Below are positions 28,897 through 36,915 of a stretch of 64,000 bases of DNA, piece by piece. Under the pieces are notes generated by a model. That model saw only the letters and a list, made by a program, of their open reading frames with translations, had not been told where the DNA came from and searched no databases. Source of the DNA: Holophagae bacterium (lineage in GTDB: Bacteria > Acidobacteriota > Holophagae > Acanthopleuribacterales > Acanthopleuribacteraceae); assembly GCA_029263455.1 (NCBI GenBank), contig JAJCXM010000038.1, forward strand, positions 186,001 through 250,000, in the 5' to 3' direction. The position numbers and the translations under genes were made by a program. Position 1 is the stretch's first letter, and each line of letters begins with the position of its first letter.

Positions 28897-29873
28897 CGGA
28901 CTTGGATTGTATCCCCGTCCTGAAGTCCTAATCGTCCTTCATCAATTATTTGGGTTTGTGGAGGCAAGTCTATTTCTGCTGCCCGACCTTCCACTGCATT
29001 GGCGATCGCGATGAATTGCGCCTTGTCGCCATCAACCACCATCACGCCTAACCGCGAGCCTCTCTTCACAAGTAACGAAGGAGGTAGAGAATCCGTGACG
29101 CTCTCCCACGTGACAACGCCGGTCACTCCTGGTGCAAGTGGCTTGTCGGTAAATCTTAGTCGTGCCTCAGCGGTTCGCGACTTGGAATCAAAAATGGGTG
29201 AAATTTGAATCAATGCCAAGCTATGTGACTCTTGATTAAAGTGAAAACGAAGATTAACGCCTTGTTCGACGGATCGGCTCTGCGATTCGGTCAAACGTAC
29301 GGAGACACTCGGCCTGTCAGCTTGAACTAATCGAACAAGCGGCTGACCAACCGTTGTCCATTGGCCCTTATGCGCGTTTCTTTCGGTGATATAGCCAGAG
29401 AATGGGGCTGCCACTCTACATTTTTCAACCTGGAGCTGGGCCGTCTGCCATTGAGCTTGTCGCGTAAGTACGACCGCTTCCATGGCCATCTTCTCGGCCA
29501 CACGCTGCGAATGCAGGTCGACGCTAATAATGGCGTCGTCGACTAAAGTTTGTGAACGATCTAGCTGCAAGCTGGCCAACTCTAACCTGGCTTGGGCCTC
29601 TTGAAGCGAGCCCAGTGTTTCCTGAAGATTTAGGTCGTAGGTTCTGCAGTCTAATTGCAGTAGAGGTGAGCCTTGCTCGACATAATCACCTACTTCAACC
29701 TGCACCGCTTCAACGACCGCCGATATTTCGCTGCTAATTTCACTATCCCAGCGCGCGACAACTTGCGCCGTCACCTCATACCGTTGATGGAAAGTGACGT
29801 CCTGAGCGTTGATAGTCCGAACGGCAACGGGTGGTGTCTGAAAAAAGACGAAAAATATCAAAGCACTAACCAT
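28893..29873 (-). CDS. RND periplasmic adaptor (membrane-fusion protein)
   Basis: 326 residues from ATG 29873 (GGGAG 9 nt upstream; the frame extends a further eight codons upstream without reason). Signal sequence at residues 1-20, then split biotinyl-lipoyl hairpin: VQVEVGDYVEQGSPLLQLDC before, and CRVAAPFSGYITERNAHKGQ after, a short coiled-coil hairpin, followed by beta-barrel and membrane-proximal domains. The adaptor links the RND pump to an outer-membrane channel. It is first in the operon and overlaps the pump start by 4 nt. Confidence 0.92.
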   Translation of the reverse strand: MVSALIFFVFFQTPPVAVRTINAQDVTFHQRYEVTAQVVARWDSEISSEISAVVEAVQVEVGDYVEQGSPLLQLDCRTYDLNLQETLGSLQEAQARLELASLQLDRSQTLVDDAIISVDLHSQRVAEKMAMEAVVLTRQAQWQTAQLQVEKCRVAAPFSGYITERNAHKGQWTTVGQPLVRLVQADRPSVSVRLTESQSRSVEQGVNLRFHFNQESHSLALIQISPIFDSKSRTAEARLRFTDKPLAPGVTGVVTWESVTDSLPPSLLVKRGSRLGVMVVDGDKAQFIAIANAVEGRAAEIDLPPQTQIIDEGRLGLQDGDTIQVR

Positions 29874-30229
29874 TGCTTTCAACTCCCTGAAAAACAAAAC
29901 TTAGTCTACGTGCGGCAAAGGGTCAAGTTGCAATCACCTTTAATCAATCAGTTAATCGACGAAGATTAATGAAATATGGCTCTATGTAGTAACTGGTCTT
30001 AAAACGACCATCGTGGCGGTTGTTGGTTAATCCGCGGTTACGACGTGGCGTGGCCAGAGGATCCATACATGGCATGACGGTCAAAAAGGACAATACGTGT
30101 GGCGGATCGACAGCTAAAAGTAGCGTTGCTTTTTATATATCGCCGTAGAGGCAATAATGGATGTGTGGCAAGTGCAATATTTTCAGTCTCTTGTGCCGAG
30201 GACGAACGAAGTCAAAAGAGATCAGAGGC

Positions 30230-30493
30230 TATTTTTGTTGGCAGAACCGATCATGCTTTCAAAGCTTGGATAACCATTAGACAGCGAGATGATTACATGC
30301 GCTATGTTTACTACTCACGATGTTAGTGACGTCCGGCGCTGGACTCTTGAATGGACGAAAAGTTGTGCGATTGAATTTGGGTAAACGAGATAGGATCACC
30401 ATTGACGCCAGTGTGTCTGATGGCTATTTGGGCGTTCGCATCCGTGTACCACAAGAACGCCGAGGAATCCGAGAGCTACTTGGATTTGACTAG
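30230..30493 (+). pseudogene. Decayed PAP2 phosphatase copy with intact 3' end
   Basis: 30352-30489 is 137/138 identical to the PAP2 gene's 3' end. Upstream, similarity to the PAP2 gene is weak but colinear: a segment reading GRTDHAFK replaces GHTTQAFA (the PSGH histidine is lost), then RQRDDYMRYVYYS stands for RIQDDAHYASD, then a stop. CCGGCGCTG is shared just before the identical block. It is a broken paralogue or recombination scar and cannot encode an active phosphatase. The abrupt change from decay to near-identity suggests gene conversion or site-specific exchange at the 3' end. Confidence 0.7.
30352..30489 (+). repeat. 138-bp direct repeat, right copy
   Basis: Partner of 25606-25743 (one mismatch). 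Recombination between the copies would delete the RND operon and leave an intact PAP2 reading frame, since this copy is followed by its own in-frame stop (TAG). Confidence 0.95.
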
Positions 30494-30593
30494 GGACAAA
30501 AAATGTCCGCCAGGATCGAATTTGTGCGATTAGTGAATTTGCACAAGCCAGGATATGATGGGAGTCAGAATTCTCGTTCCTAAGGAGGCCTAT

Positions 30594-31232
30594 GTGAGAT
30601 ATTTATTCGTGCTGTTGGGTTCCCTGGCTATTTTTGGATCGCCGCAATCTGGTGATGAACACCGTTTTGATATTGGTTTGCATCTGAAAGTGGGGTTAGG
30701 CGACGGAGTGCCTGCCAACGATATTGTTGGCTATGGATTAACGAGTGCTTTTGTGGTCGGGGAAGACTGGCGAATCCGGTTTACGGTGGATCAGGTCGAT
30801 GAATTTGATTTTGAGCGACCTTGGAAAGTTGTTGGCCTTGTGCAACACCCAGACGATCCTGTCGTCGACTCTCTAGGATCGATGACGACGTTAAGTATGA
30901 ATGCTTCAAAGATATTCAAAAAGGGTGAAACATTGGAATGGACGCTTGGCGGCGGGCTCGGAGTGGCGGTTATGGCGATTGATGACGCTACCGGTTTCAC
31001 GACGGACGATTCGTTTTTTGTCATGCATACGGAAACGGGTAAGGACATGATTCTTTCGCTGGTTGGTGCGATGCGGATCAATTTTGCCGCCAATTGGGCC
31101 TTTGATTTCACGTTAAGTTTGGATCGTCACTTTGCCGACTGGCAGGTGTTGGACCGCGTATCGCAGGCGACGGGCACCGTTGATGATTTTTCGGTGCAGA
31201 CCTTCAAGGTTGGCGTTGCCTATCGTTATTGA
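30594..31232 (+). CDS. Predicted outer-membrane beta-barrel protein
   Basis: 212 residues from GTG 30594 (AAGGAGG 5 nt upstream). Signal peptide of about 18 residues (RYLFVLLGSLAIFG). The rest alternates hydrophobic and polar residues in short strands and ends in VQTFKVGVAYRY, a typical C-terminal aromatic barrel signature. This matches the small OmpW/OmpA-like 8-strand barrel class, but I cannot name the family. Transcribed alone, directly after the PAP2 remnant. Confidence 0.7.
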   Translation: MRYLFVLLGSLAIFGSPQSGDEHRFDIGLHLKVGLGDGVPANDIVGYGLTSAFVVGEDWRIRFTVDQVDEFDFERPWKVVGLVQHPDDPVVDSLGSMTTLSMNASKIFKKGETLEWTLGGGLGVAVMAIDDATGFTTDDSFFVMHTETGKDMILSLVGAMRINFAANWAFDFTLSLDRHFADWQVLDRVSQATGTVDDFSVQTFKVGVAYRY

Positions 31233-31338
31233 CCTTTCAGCAAGCAACTGACCGAATATCTGGGCGCATCTGATGTCGCAACCTTTGGTTGCTTGGAAAC
31301 TGTATTGAAATACATTCCTTTCGAGATAGAGGACCCTT

Positions 31339-31899
31339 TTGATTACCGAGCGACTTATTTTGCGTCAGTGGAAGACCTCAGACCTAGATCCCTTTGCGGC
31401 TATGTGCGCCAATCCAAGCCTGATGCAATATTACCCAAGCACCTTGAATCGGTCACAAGTCGAGCAGTTTTTGATTCGTATTCAAACTCATTTTGAACAG
31501 CATGGCTTTGGCTTGTGGGCATTAGAGAACCGCCAATCACATGCGTTCATCGGCTATGCGGGTCTCATGGTGCCTCGATTTACCGCCAGCTTTACGCCAT
31601 GTGTCGAAATCGGCTGGCGCATCGACGAAAGTCAATGGAACAAAGGCTTTGCTACCGAAGCAGCCTTGAAAGCGCTAGAAATAGGTTTCAAACGTCATGG
31701 ACTAGATGAGATTTTGTCCTTCACTGTGCCCTCAAACCGACCATCCAGAAGAGTCATGGAAAAAATAGGCATGACTTACGACGCAAAAGATGAATTTGAG
31801 CATCCCTCTATCGTTGATGGACATCCTTTAAAGCGACATGTTCTTTATCGTCTTAGGAGAATCGACTATGAAAAGCGTACACTTAACGGATTGAGCTGA
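31339..31899 (+). CDS. GNAT-family N-acetyltransferase (RimJ/RimL type)
   Basis: 186 residues from a TTG start with GAGG upstream; TERLILRQW is the usual N-terminus of RimJ/RimL-type acetyltransferases. Acetyl-CoA binding motif A is WNKGFATEAALKALEIGF, and the NRPSRRVMEKIGM block follows. Transfers acetyl from acetyl-CoA to an amine, often a protein N-terminus or small molecule; substrate unknown. No operon partner. Confidence 0.88.
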   Translation: MITERLILRQWKTSDLDPFAAMCANPSLMQYYPSTLNRSQVEQFLIRIQTHFEQHGFGLWALENRQSHAFIGYAGLMVPRFTASFTPCVEIGWRIDESQWNKGFATEAALKALEIGFKRHGLDEILSFTVPSNRPSRRVMEKIGMTYDAKDEFEHPSIVDGHPLKRHVLYRLRRIDYEKRTLNGLS

Positions 31900-32002
31900 C
31901 ACGATGATAGTTGATGCCCAATAAATCGAAGAATGTCATTGACAGGCTGTTAGCCATTCTCCTAGAATGCCAGCTTGTCGCCTCAACATGAGGCGCATCT
32001 AT

Positions 32003-32078
32003 TCCGGTGTAGCTCAGTTGGTAGAGCAGACGGCTGTTAACCGTCTTGTCCGCGGTTCGAGTCCGTGCACCGGAGCCA
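32003..32078 (+). tRNA. tRNA-Asn (GTT)
   Basis: 76 nt including encoded CCA. Acceptor TCCGGTG pairs with CACCGGA, D-arm GCTC/GAGC, anticodon stem GACGG/CCGTC with loop CTGTTAA giving anticodon GTT, T-arm CGCGG/CCGTG with TTCGAGT loop. A terminator hairpin follows at once. Confidence 0.97.
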
Positions 32079-32121
32079 TTTATTACAAGGGGTTTAGGAG
32101 AAATACCTAAGCCCCTTTTTT
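32066..32121 (+). repeat. 56-bp direct repeat, copy 1 (tRNA-Asn 3' end plus terminator)
   Basis: Covers the last 13 nt of the tRNA (TGCACCGGAGCCA) and the hairpin terminator AAGGGGTTTAGG / CCTAAGCCCC with a T-run. Perfectly repeated at 32241-32296. Confidence 0.95.
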
Positions 32122-32122
32122 T
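32090..32122 (+). terminator. Intrinsic terminator of tRNA-Asn
   Basis: GGGGTTTAGG pairs with CCTAAGCCCC (one G-T pair), followed by seven T. Duplicated in the second 56-bp repeat at about 32265-32296. Confidence 0.9.
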
Positions 32123-32224
32123 AACGGTCGTTAGGTCAGTCTCGAGAAAAAGAGGGTTGGACGTGTCGACAGATAGAAGATCGTTTAAGTCACGAGCAAT
32201 GACAGATGTTGGGCTTCTTGTCCG

Positions 32225-32240
32225 TCCCGACGCGTCGGGA
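32225..32240. repeat. Perfect 16-bp palindrome abutting the second tRNA repeat
   Basis: TCCCGACGCGTCGGGA is a perfect palindrome ending exactly where repeat copy 2 begins. With the preceding CTTGTCCG, also found in the tRNA, it sits where the T-arm would be, as if a tRNA T-arm had been replaced. Confidence 0.8.
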
Positions 32241-32296
32241 TGCACCGGAGCCATTTATTACAAGGGGTTTAGGAGAAATACCTAAGCCCCTTTTTT
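32241..32296 (+). repeat. 56-bp direct repeat, copy 2
   Basis: Exact copy of 32066-32121, separated from it by 119 bp without a gene. The arrangement is that of attL/attR around a nearly deleted insertion, or of a tandem duplication in which the second tRNA body was lost. Confidence 0.95.
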
Positions 32297-32418
32297 CTTT
32301 TTCTATATGTACTACACCTATATTTTGCAATCCACATCAAATGGCAGGTATTACGTCGACTCGACCGCTAACCTGGGAATGTGTCGCCCGGGTGATCGAT
32401 GCTGGACCTTTGACGTGG

Positions 32419-35046
32419 TCAGTATGAATAGGTCATGCCAAGTGAAGGGAAGATAGGCATCCAATAATCATAATCCCTGATCACTTGCACCTCACCCTGC
32501 GAATCAATTTCAAATTCAAAATCCACGCAGCAGGGATTCTTCTCATTAAGCAGATTCGTTATTTCCATAAAGAAGGTTAAACGGCCTCGGGGAAGCTCTG
32601 TCAGGTGGGTCACACGCATATCTAAGCGTTTAAAGTCAGGTAGGCGCTCGCCATTGCGTTCGCCTCTTTCCACGATCAGTTGTGGCACACTCGATTCATC
32701 CTCTTCTAAGTGGGCGGTAAGCGATGTCGTCGGCCAACCTGTGTGGTACTCGCCTGCGAAGTTAACATTCCAGCGTTGACCCAATGGAATCGTTATACCA
32801 ATGTTCCCGCTATGAGTTTGATCCCAACTTCGTAGACTCCTGTGGCCGTCCTTCTCATCTTCGGTTTTGGAATAGCTATAGCCGAGCCACCAATTGATGG
32901 CACCCTTCGTGGCGGGGCTCTTAATAAAGGTTTCAATGCCATCGGCGTAAGATCTGTCCGGTTCGATTAGCCAACGATCGGGTTCAGATTCGAGGAAGAG
33001 CGCTACGCGATTCAGACCGTTCTCGTATCTCGCTGCAGGCTCGCTCACTTCTTTTTGATAAGCATCTAGTCTCCACACGCTTCCATTGGCGAATAGATGC
33101 TCATATCCAAGAACGATGTGTTGCGATCGTTGGCTGGCATGGAATTGGGAAACTCCGTCTTCTACTTGAAGTTCATCGATGCCTTGTGCTTGTTGGTAAA
33201 CGCCCCATGAAAGTCGCAGATTGATGTGTTCGTCGATTCGATAGTTTAGATGGAGACGAGGACTCCACGGATCGTTTGCTGTATTTACGTAGGATTGATC
33301 GTCCCAGCGCAAGCCCATTTCCACAGCCAGAGAGCGGGTGAGCCATGTCCGGTAGGAAACGAATCCGAATGTTTGAGTGCCATCAGGATCAACATTAATC
33401 TGTTTTTGTTCAGATAGAGGCAGACCGCCTGCGGTCACGAGTGGCGACGTTTCCAGTTTCTGGTTGGAGTAGTCGTAGCTACCCTTGAAGTTTTTAAAGC
33501 CATACCCGAGCTGAAAATAGTGTTGGTCTGATATAGTCGCCTGCCAATTTTGTTTGAGCCCGGAGAACTCAAATTGACGGTGATCTTCTACGTCAAAAAT
33601 GGAGCCATTCCTGCGTTCTTGGTGACCTATTCTGTCTCGTTGAAGCTCACCAGCAGACACGATTGTTTCGGCGGAAATTTGGTCGTTGATTTGGGTTGAA
33701 ATGGTTGCCCAGGTGTAGATGTCTTTATAGGCAAAAGATACATCTTGCAGATCGCGATCTGGCGTGAAAATGCCGGCGGGGAAATCGGAAAACTCGATCA
33801 GGTCTTCAATACCCAAAAAATTGATTGCAAGGGACCAATGATCGTTGACATGGAATAGGAATTTGCCCTGAGCGTCTCGAAATGTAAATGACTCGTCTTG
33901 ATTGCCTTCTTCACGTACTAAAGCATTTGGATTATCAAAGGCTCGTAACAGATCCAGCAGTCCAGAACGTACGGAAAGGAACCATTGAGCTCGACCCTCA
34001 GCAAAGCTGTCTGAAGCCAAGATGCGTTTATTAAAGAAACTGGATCCAACTTCGGCCTGTAACTTTTCTTGAGGTTCAATCGTGGATAGCTCAATAACGC
34101 CACTCATGCGATCGCCAAATTGGGCAGGGTAGCCTCCAGAACTGAAGTTAACCTGACCGATTGCGTTGGAGTCAAACACGCTAAAAACGCTTAATAGATC
34201 TTTGAGGTGGAAGGGTTGATAAATCTCCTGACCGTCAAGTAACACCAGCACTTCATCATCGACGCCGCCGCGAACGTTGAATTTGGCTGAAATATCACCG
34301 CCAGCTGTTCCGGGAAGGCGACTCAATGCGCGGTATAAGTCATCTGAAATTCGGGGAAGTACCTCAATATCTTCGCTTGTAAATAGTGGTTTACTGCGCG
34401 GGCCCTGATCCAGGAGCGTGATTTGGCTGGGGGCGACAACAATTTCTTCAATGAGATAGGGAAATCTATCAAGCCGGATGACGACGTCAGTCTCGACACG
34501 TTTTTGTGGGGTGACGATTACATTGGCAGGAAAAAAGCCGTCAAGTGCTGCGACTAATTCATATCGTCGTTCATGGGGTAGACGGAACGAAAAATGACCG
34601 TCGTTGTCGGTCACAGTTTGCACTTGTGTCGTCATCTCGGTCACAGTTACACCCGCAATGGTGATTTGTTCCTGCCGACTCTTAACGGTGCCGTGGATCT
34701 CAAAAATGGATGAGGCTTGTTCTTTGTTGCTGATGACCAGCCAACTTCCTTCAGGACCGGCGACAAGGCGTAATTCATGCGCCATAAGGATTTCGCGTAT
34801 CATTTCGAGCGGTTCGTTGCTTTTTGGCTGCTTCTTGACCTTCATGTCAGGGCGAATTAATAGACTGCTATAGATAATATTGAAGTTTTCCGTGTTGATC
34901 TTGCTTATCACTAACGCAAGAGGTAGTCCTACATAGCTGTCCGTTGTGTTGGCCGCATTTTGGCTGTCGTCCCTTTGAAATGGATTGCTTGCAGGGCAGG
35001 GAATGACGATCACCAACAGGACCATCTTCATCGTGAATGAATTCAT
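32419..35046 (-). CDS. TonB-dependent receptor with N-terminal STN and carboxypeptidase-like domains
   Basis: 875 residues. After a signal sequence there is an STN-like domain (about 35-110; LALVISKINTENFNIIYS region), then a CarboxypepD_reg-like beta-sandwich (about 115-190; ITIAGVTVTEMTTQVQTV), then plug (SDDLYRALSRLPGTAGG, FNVRGGVDDEVLVLLDG) and a 22-strand barrel ending in a C-terminal aromatic (YSY). It imports a bulky ligand across the outer membrane using TonB energy; the STN domain normally contacts a FecR-type anti-sigma. It lies 22 bp downstream of fecR and after the ECF sigma gene, making a cell-surface signalling operon. Ligand unknown. Confidence 0.9.
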   Translation of the reverse strand: MNSFTMKMVLLVIVIPCPASNPFQRDDSQNAANTTDSYVGLPLALVISKINTENFNIIYSSLLIRPDMKVKKQPKSNEPLEMIREILMAHELRLVAGPEGSWLVISNKEQASSIFEIHGTVKSRQEQITIAGVTVTEMTTQVQTVTDNDGHFSFRLPHERRYELVAALDGFFPANVIVTPQKRVETDVVIRLDRFPYLIEEIVVAPSQITLLDQGPRSKPLFTSEDIEVLPRISDDLYRALSRLPGTAGGDISAKFNVRGGVDDEVLVLLDGQEIYQPFHLKDLLSVFSVFDSNAIGQVNFSSGGYPAQFGDRMSGVIELSTIEPQEKLQAEVGSSFFNKRILASDSFAEGRAQWFLSVRSGLLDLLRAFDNPNALVREEGNQDESFTFRDAQGKFLFHVNDHWSLAINFLGIEDLIEFSDFPAGIFTPDRDLQDVSFAYKDIYTWATISTQINDQISAETIVSAGELQRDRIGHQERRNGSIFDVEDHRQFEFSGLKQNWQATISDQHYFQLGYGFKNFKGSYDYSNQKLETSPLVTAGGLPLSEQKQINVDPDGTQTFGFVSYRTWLTRSLAVEMGLRWDDQSYVNTANDPWSPRLHLNYRIDEHINLRLSWGVYQQAQGIDELQVEDGVSQFHASQRSQHIVLGYEHLFANGSVWRLDAYQKEVSEPAARYENGLNRVALFLESEPDRWLIEPDRSYADGIETFIKSPATKGAINWWLGYSYSKTEDEKDGHRSLRSWDQTHSGNIGITIPLGQRWNVNFAGEYHTGWPTTSLTAHLEEDESSVPQLIVERGERNGERLPDFKRLDMRVTHLTELPRGRLTFFMEITNLLNEKNPCCVDFEFEIDSQGEVQVIRDYDYWMPIFPSLGMTYSY

Positions 35047-35068
35047 AGTGGCTTTGAAGTTACTCTCA

Positions 35069-36091
35069 TCAATTAATGATTAAGGGTGTTGTCCTCTTAA
35101 TGTTTAAACGTTGTCCGTTACGCTCTTGTTTGAGGTTCGATGTCTGAAGAACGGCCTCTAGTGCTTGTTCTGGCGTGAAGGTAACGCCGGAACCGGAGAT
35201 CGATACTTGAGTGGCTTGATTTTCCATTTTCTTGTCATCATAAATGATGAGTTGACCTGTTTCACGAGCGTACCATTGAAAAAATTGAGCTAATGTTTTG
35301 CCGTCAAAGTCAGGTACCGGGGCCACAGATAATGTCCAGTCCCAAGCATCCCCAAATACGGGTACTGAGCGCAAGATGAGCGATTGCCCTTGGGTTAAGA
35401 CTAGTTCATCGCCGGCTATAGCTTCTTGGGTCATGGATTCCCGAGTCAATAAGACTTCACCTTCCCGCACGCGGATTCTTAATTGTTCGCCATCAAGGTG
35501 AACTTCGTATTGAGTGCCGATCTCTTGGACGTCACCCCATGGAGTGCGTACGAGAACAGCATTCGATTGGTTTTCAGAATCGATATAAAGAGTTCCTTTC
35601 ACAAGTTCAATGACCTCTCCGTTCACAAATCTAAATTTCGATTCATGGTCGAGTCGCATCGAAGCACCATCTGTCAGCTTGAATGCTGCTCGAGACGTCT
35701 CGCCAGTCTCAACCCAATACCCATACGGAACCCCTGTGCCAACGAAGAATGTTTCTCGTTCGCCCTGATGGATTCCATTTAAAGGACCAATCAGCCGATC
35801 GACGGTGGCTGCAATTGCATTGGCCTTGTTGAGCGCGAATTGTTGGGGTCGATACATGACGATCGCAGCCAAGACCAATGTGGCGGCAATGATCATCGAG
35901 GCCATTCGAATTCTTTTTGTGCGTTTGCGAGCCATTATTTGTTTGCGCCATGCGTCGTGCACAGCAAGTTTCACCCTGGCTTGGCAATGCATATCGATTT
36001 CGGGAGGAGGGCCAGCAAGAGACAGCAGATCGCCGATTGGATCGCCGCCGGGTTGAACTGATTTCAATTGATCTTTTGTCGATTTTTCCAT
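35069..36091 (-). CDS. FecR-family anti-sigma / sigma regulator
   Basis: 340 residues from ATG 36091 (GGGG 8 nt upstream, one base after the sigma stop). Cytoplasmic N-terminus with helix KDQLKSV..., one membrane segment about residues 62-82, FecR domain (about 120-220) with TPWGDVQEIGTQYEV and REGEVLL, and a C-terminal STN-like module (FDGKTLAQFFQWYARETG to the end). FecR proteins relay receptor status to the ECF sigma factor. The upstream in-frame extension to 36145 lies within the sigma gene and is unlikely. Confidence 0.88.
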   Translation of the reverse strand: MEKSTKDQLKSVQPGGDPIGDLLSLAGPPPEIDMHCQARVKLAVHDAWRKQIMARKRTKRIRMASMIIAATLVLAAIVMYRPQQFALNKANAIAATVDRLIGPLNGIHQGERETFFVGTGVPYGYWVETGETSRAAFKLTDGASMRLDHESKFRFVNGEVIELVKGTLYIDSENQSNAVLVRTPWGDVQEIGTQYEVHLDGEQLRIRVREGEVLLTRESMTQEAIAGDELVLTQGQSLILRSVPVFGDAWDWTLSVAPVPDFDGKTLAQFFQWYARETGQLIIYDDKKMENQATQVSISGSGVTFTPEQALEAVLQTSNLKQERNGQRLNIKRTTPLIIN

Positions 36092-36092
36092 T

Positions 36093-36698
36093 TCAATACC
36101 CCAAATCTGATGGCTTAAGACCAGCGGCGAGCGATGTGAATCCATCTCTAAACGCCTGACGGGAACGTGTAAGCAAAGACTCAGCGGCTTTGACTTTTAC
36201 ACCTAGTTGTTGGGCGATATGTTGAACGGAATATCCTTCGATGTATTTCCAACGCAGGACTTGGCCGTATTTTGGCGAGAGGTTATCAAGAGCCACATGC
36301 ACCCACCTGGCTGTTTCTTGTCGACGTATTAGGTCGTCCTGATTCTCAGCAAACATAGCTAAGGACTCCAGAGCTGCGCGAATTTCTGGTGTGTCGTCGA
36401 TCAACGTCGATTCCGGTTGTAACTGCTTTCGTTTCCTGAAATGAGCTGATATTTCGAAACGCGCAAAGGTACATATCCAGGTGAACAGGGTCGCTTCACC
36501 TCGGAAACTGCCTAGCTTCTGCATTACTTGGCACAGCGTTGCCTGTGTAATGTCTTCCGCGATGTGATGATCATGATCGACACGGGCCGATACGAATCGG
36601 AACAGACGCGGGAAGGTGTGATCGTAGAACCGTTCAAAGGCACTTTCGTTACCTTGCAACAAATCCTCAACAAGACGTTTGTCTGTGGTTGCCAGCAC
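36093..36698 (-). CDS. ECF sigma factor of the FecR/TonB-receptor operon
   Basis: 201 residues from GTG 36698 (GGAG 6 nt upstream); the longer frame to 36770 has no ribosome-binding site. Sigma-2 (HIAEDITQATLCQVMQKL, FTWICTFARFEISAHFRKR) and sigma-4 (LSPKYGQVLRWKYIEG, VQHIAQQLGVKVKAAESLL) are complete. First gene of sigma-FecR-receptor. It should be released by FecR when the receptor binds its ligand and then activate this operon. Confidence 0.9.
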   Translation of the reverse strand: MLATTDKRLVEDLLQGNESAFERFYDHTFPRLFRFVSARVDHDHHIAEDITQATLCQVMQKLGSFRGEATLFTWICTFARFEISAHFRKRKQLQPESTLIDDTPEIRAALESLAMFAENQDDLIRRQETARWVHVALDNLSPKYGQVLRWKYIEGYSVQHIAQQLGVKVKAAESLLTRSRQAFRDGFTSLAAGLKPSDLGY

Positions 36699-36857
36699 GC
36701 TAATCTCCAAATTTCGAACTACTCTATAAGGTAAGTGGTGTATTGCAACCGATATCCTTCGAAATTTCATTGGTTAATCGAAAATTAAGTAACGCTACGA
36801 ATTTTTCGAAGGATTCTTGCCGCATCTATACTCCTACGTTGCAGAGGTTGCAATTCA

Positions 36858-36902
36858 CAAACGAAATATCCCGTTTGCGATTGACACTTCATTATTGTCA
36901 AT
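36858..36902. promoter_or_regulatory. Two inverted repeats upstream of the His/Asp-rich barrel gene
   Basis: CAAACG/CGTTTG (36858-36877) and ATTGACA/TGTCAAT (36880-36902, 9-bp spacer). The second touches the ribosome-binding site AGGAG. These could be operators for a dimeric repressor or an RNA hairpin hiding the start region. Confidence 0.45.
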
Positions 36903-36915
36903 AGGAGTTACAAAC

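Larger units (their letters stand above)
29874..30593. other. Intergenic region containing the PAP2 remnant
   Basis: Apart from the decayed PAP2 copy (about 30230-30493) and the ribosome-binding site of the gene at 30594, I see no gene. The RND operon promoter should lie within 29880-29990 on the reverse strand, but no convincing elements stand out. Confidence 0.5.

Noticed and set aside
29930-29985. Possible TTCAT box upstream of the RND operon
   Set aside because: TTTCAT and CTTCGTC are out of the 11-bp register and no -10 follows at the right distance.
32003-32300. Active integrative element or prophage at tRNA-Asn
   Set aside because: No integrase or phage gene is visible; only the duplicated tRNA end remains.
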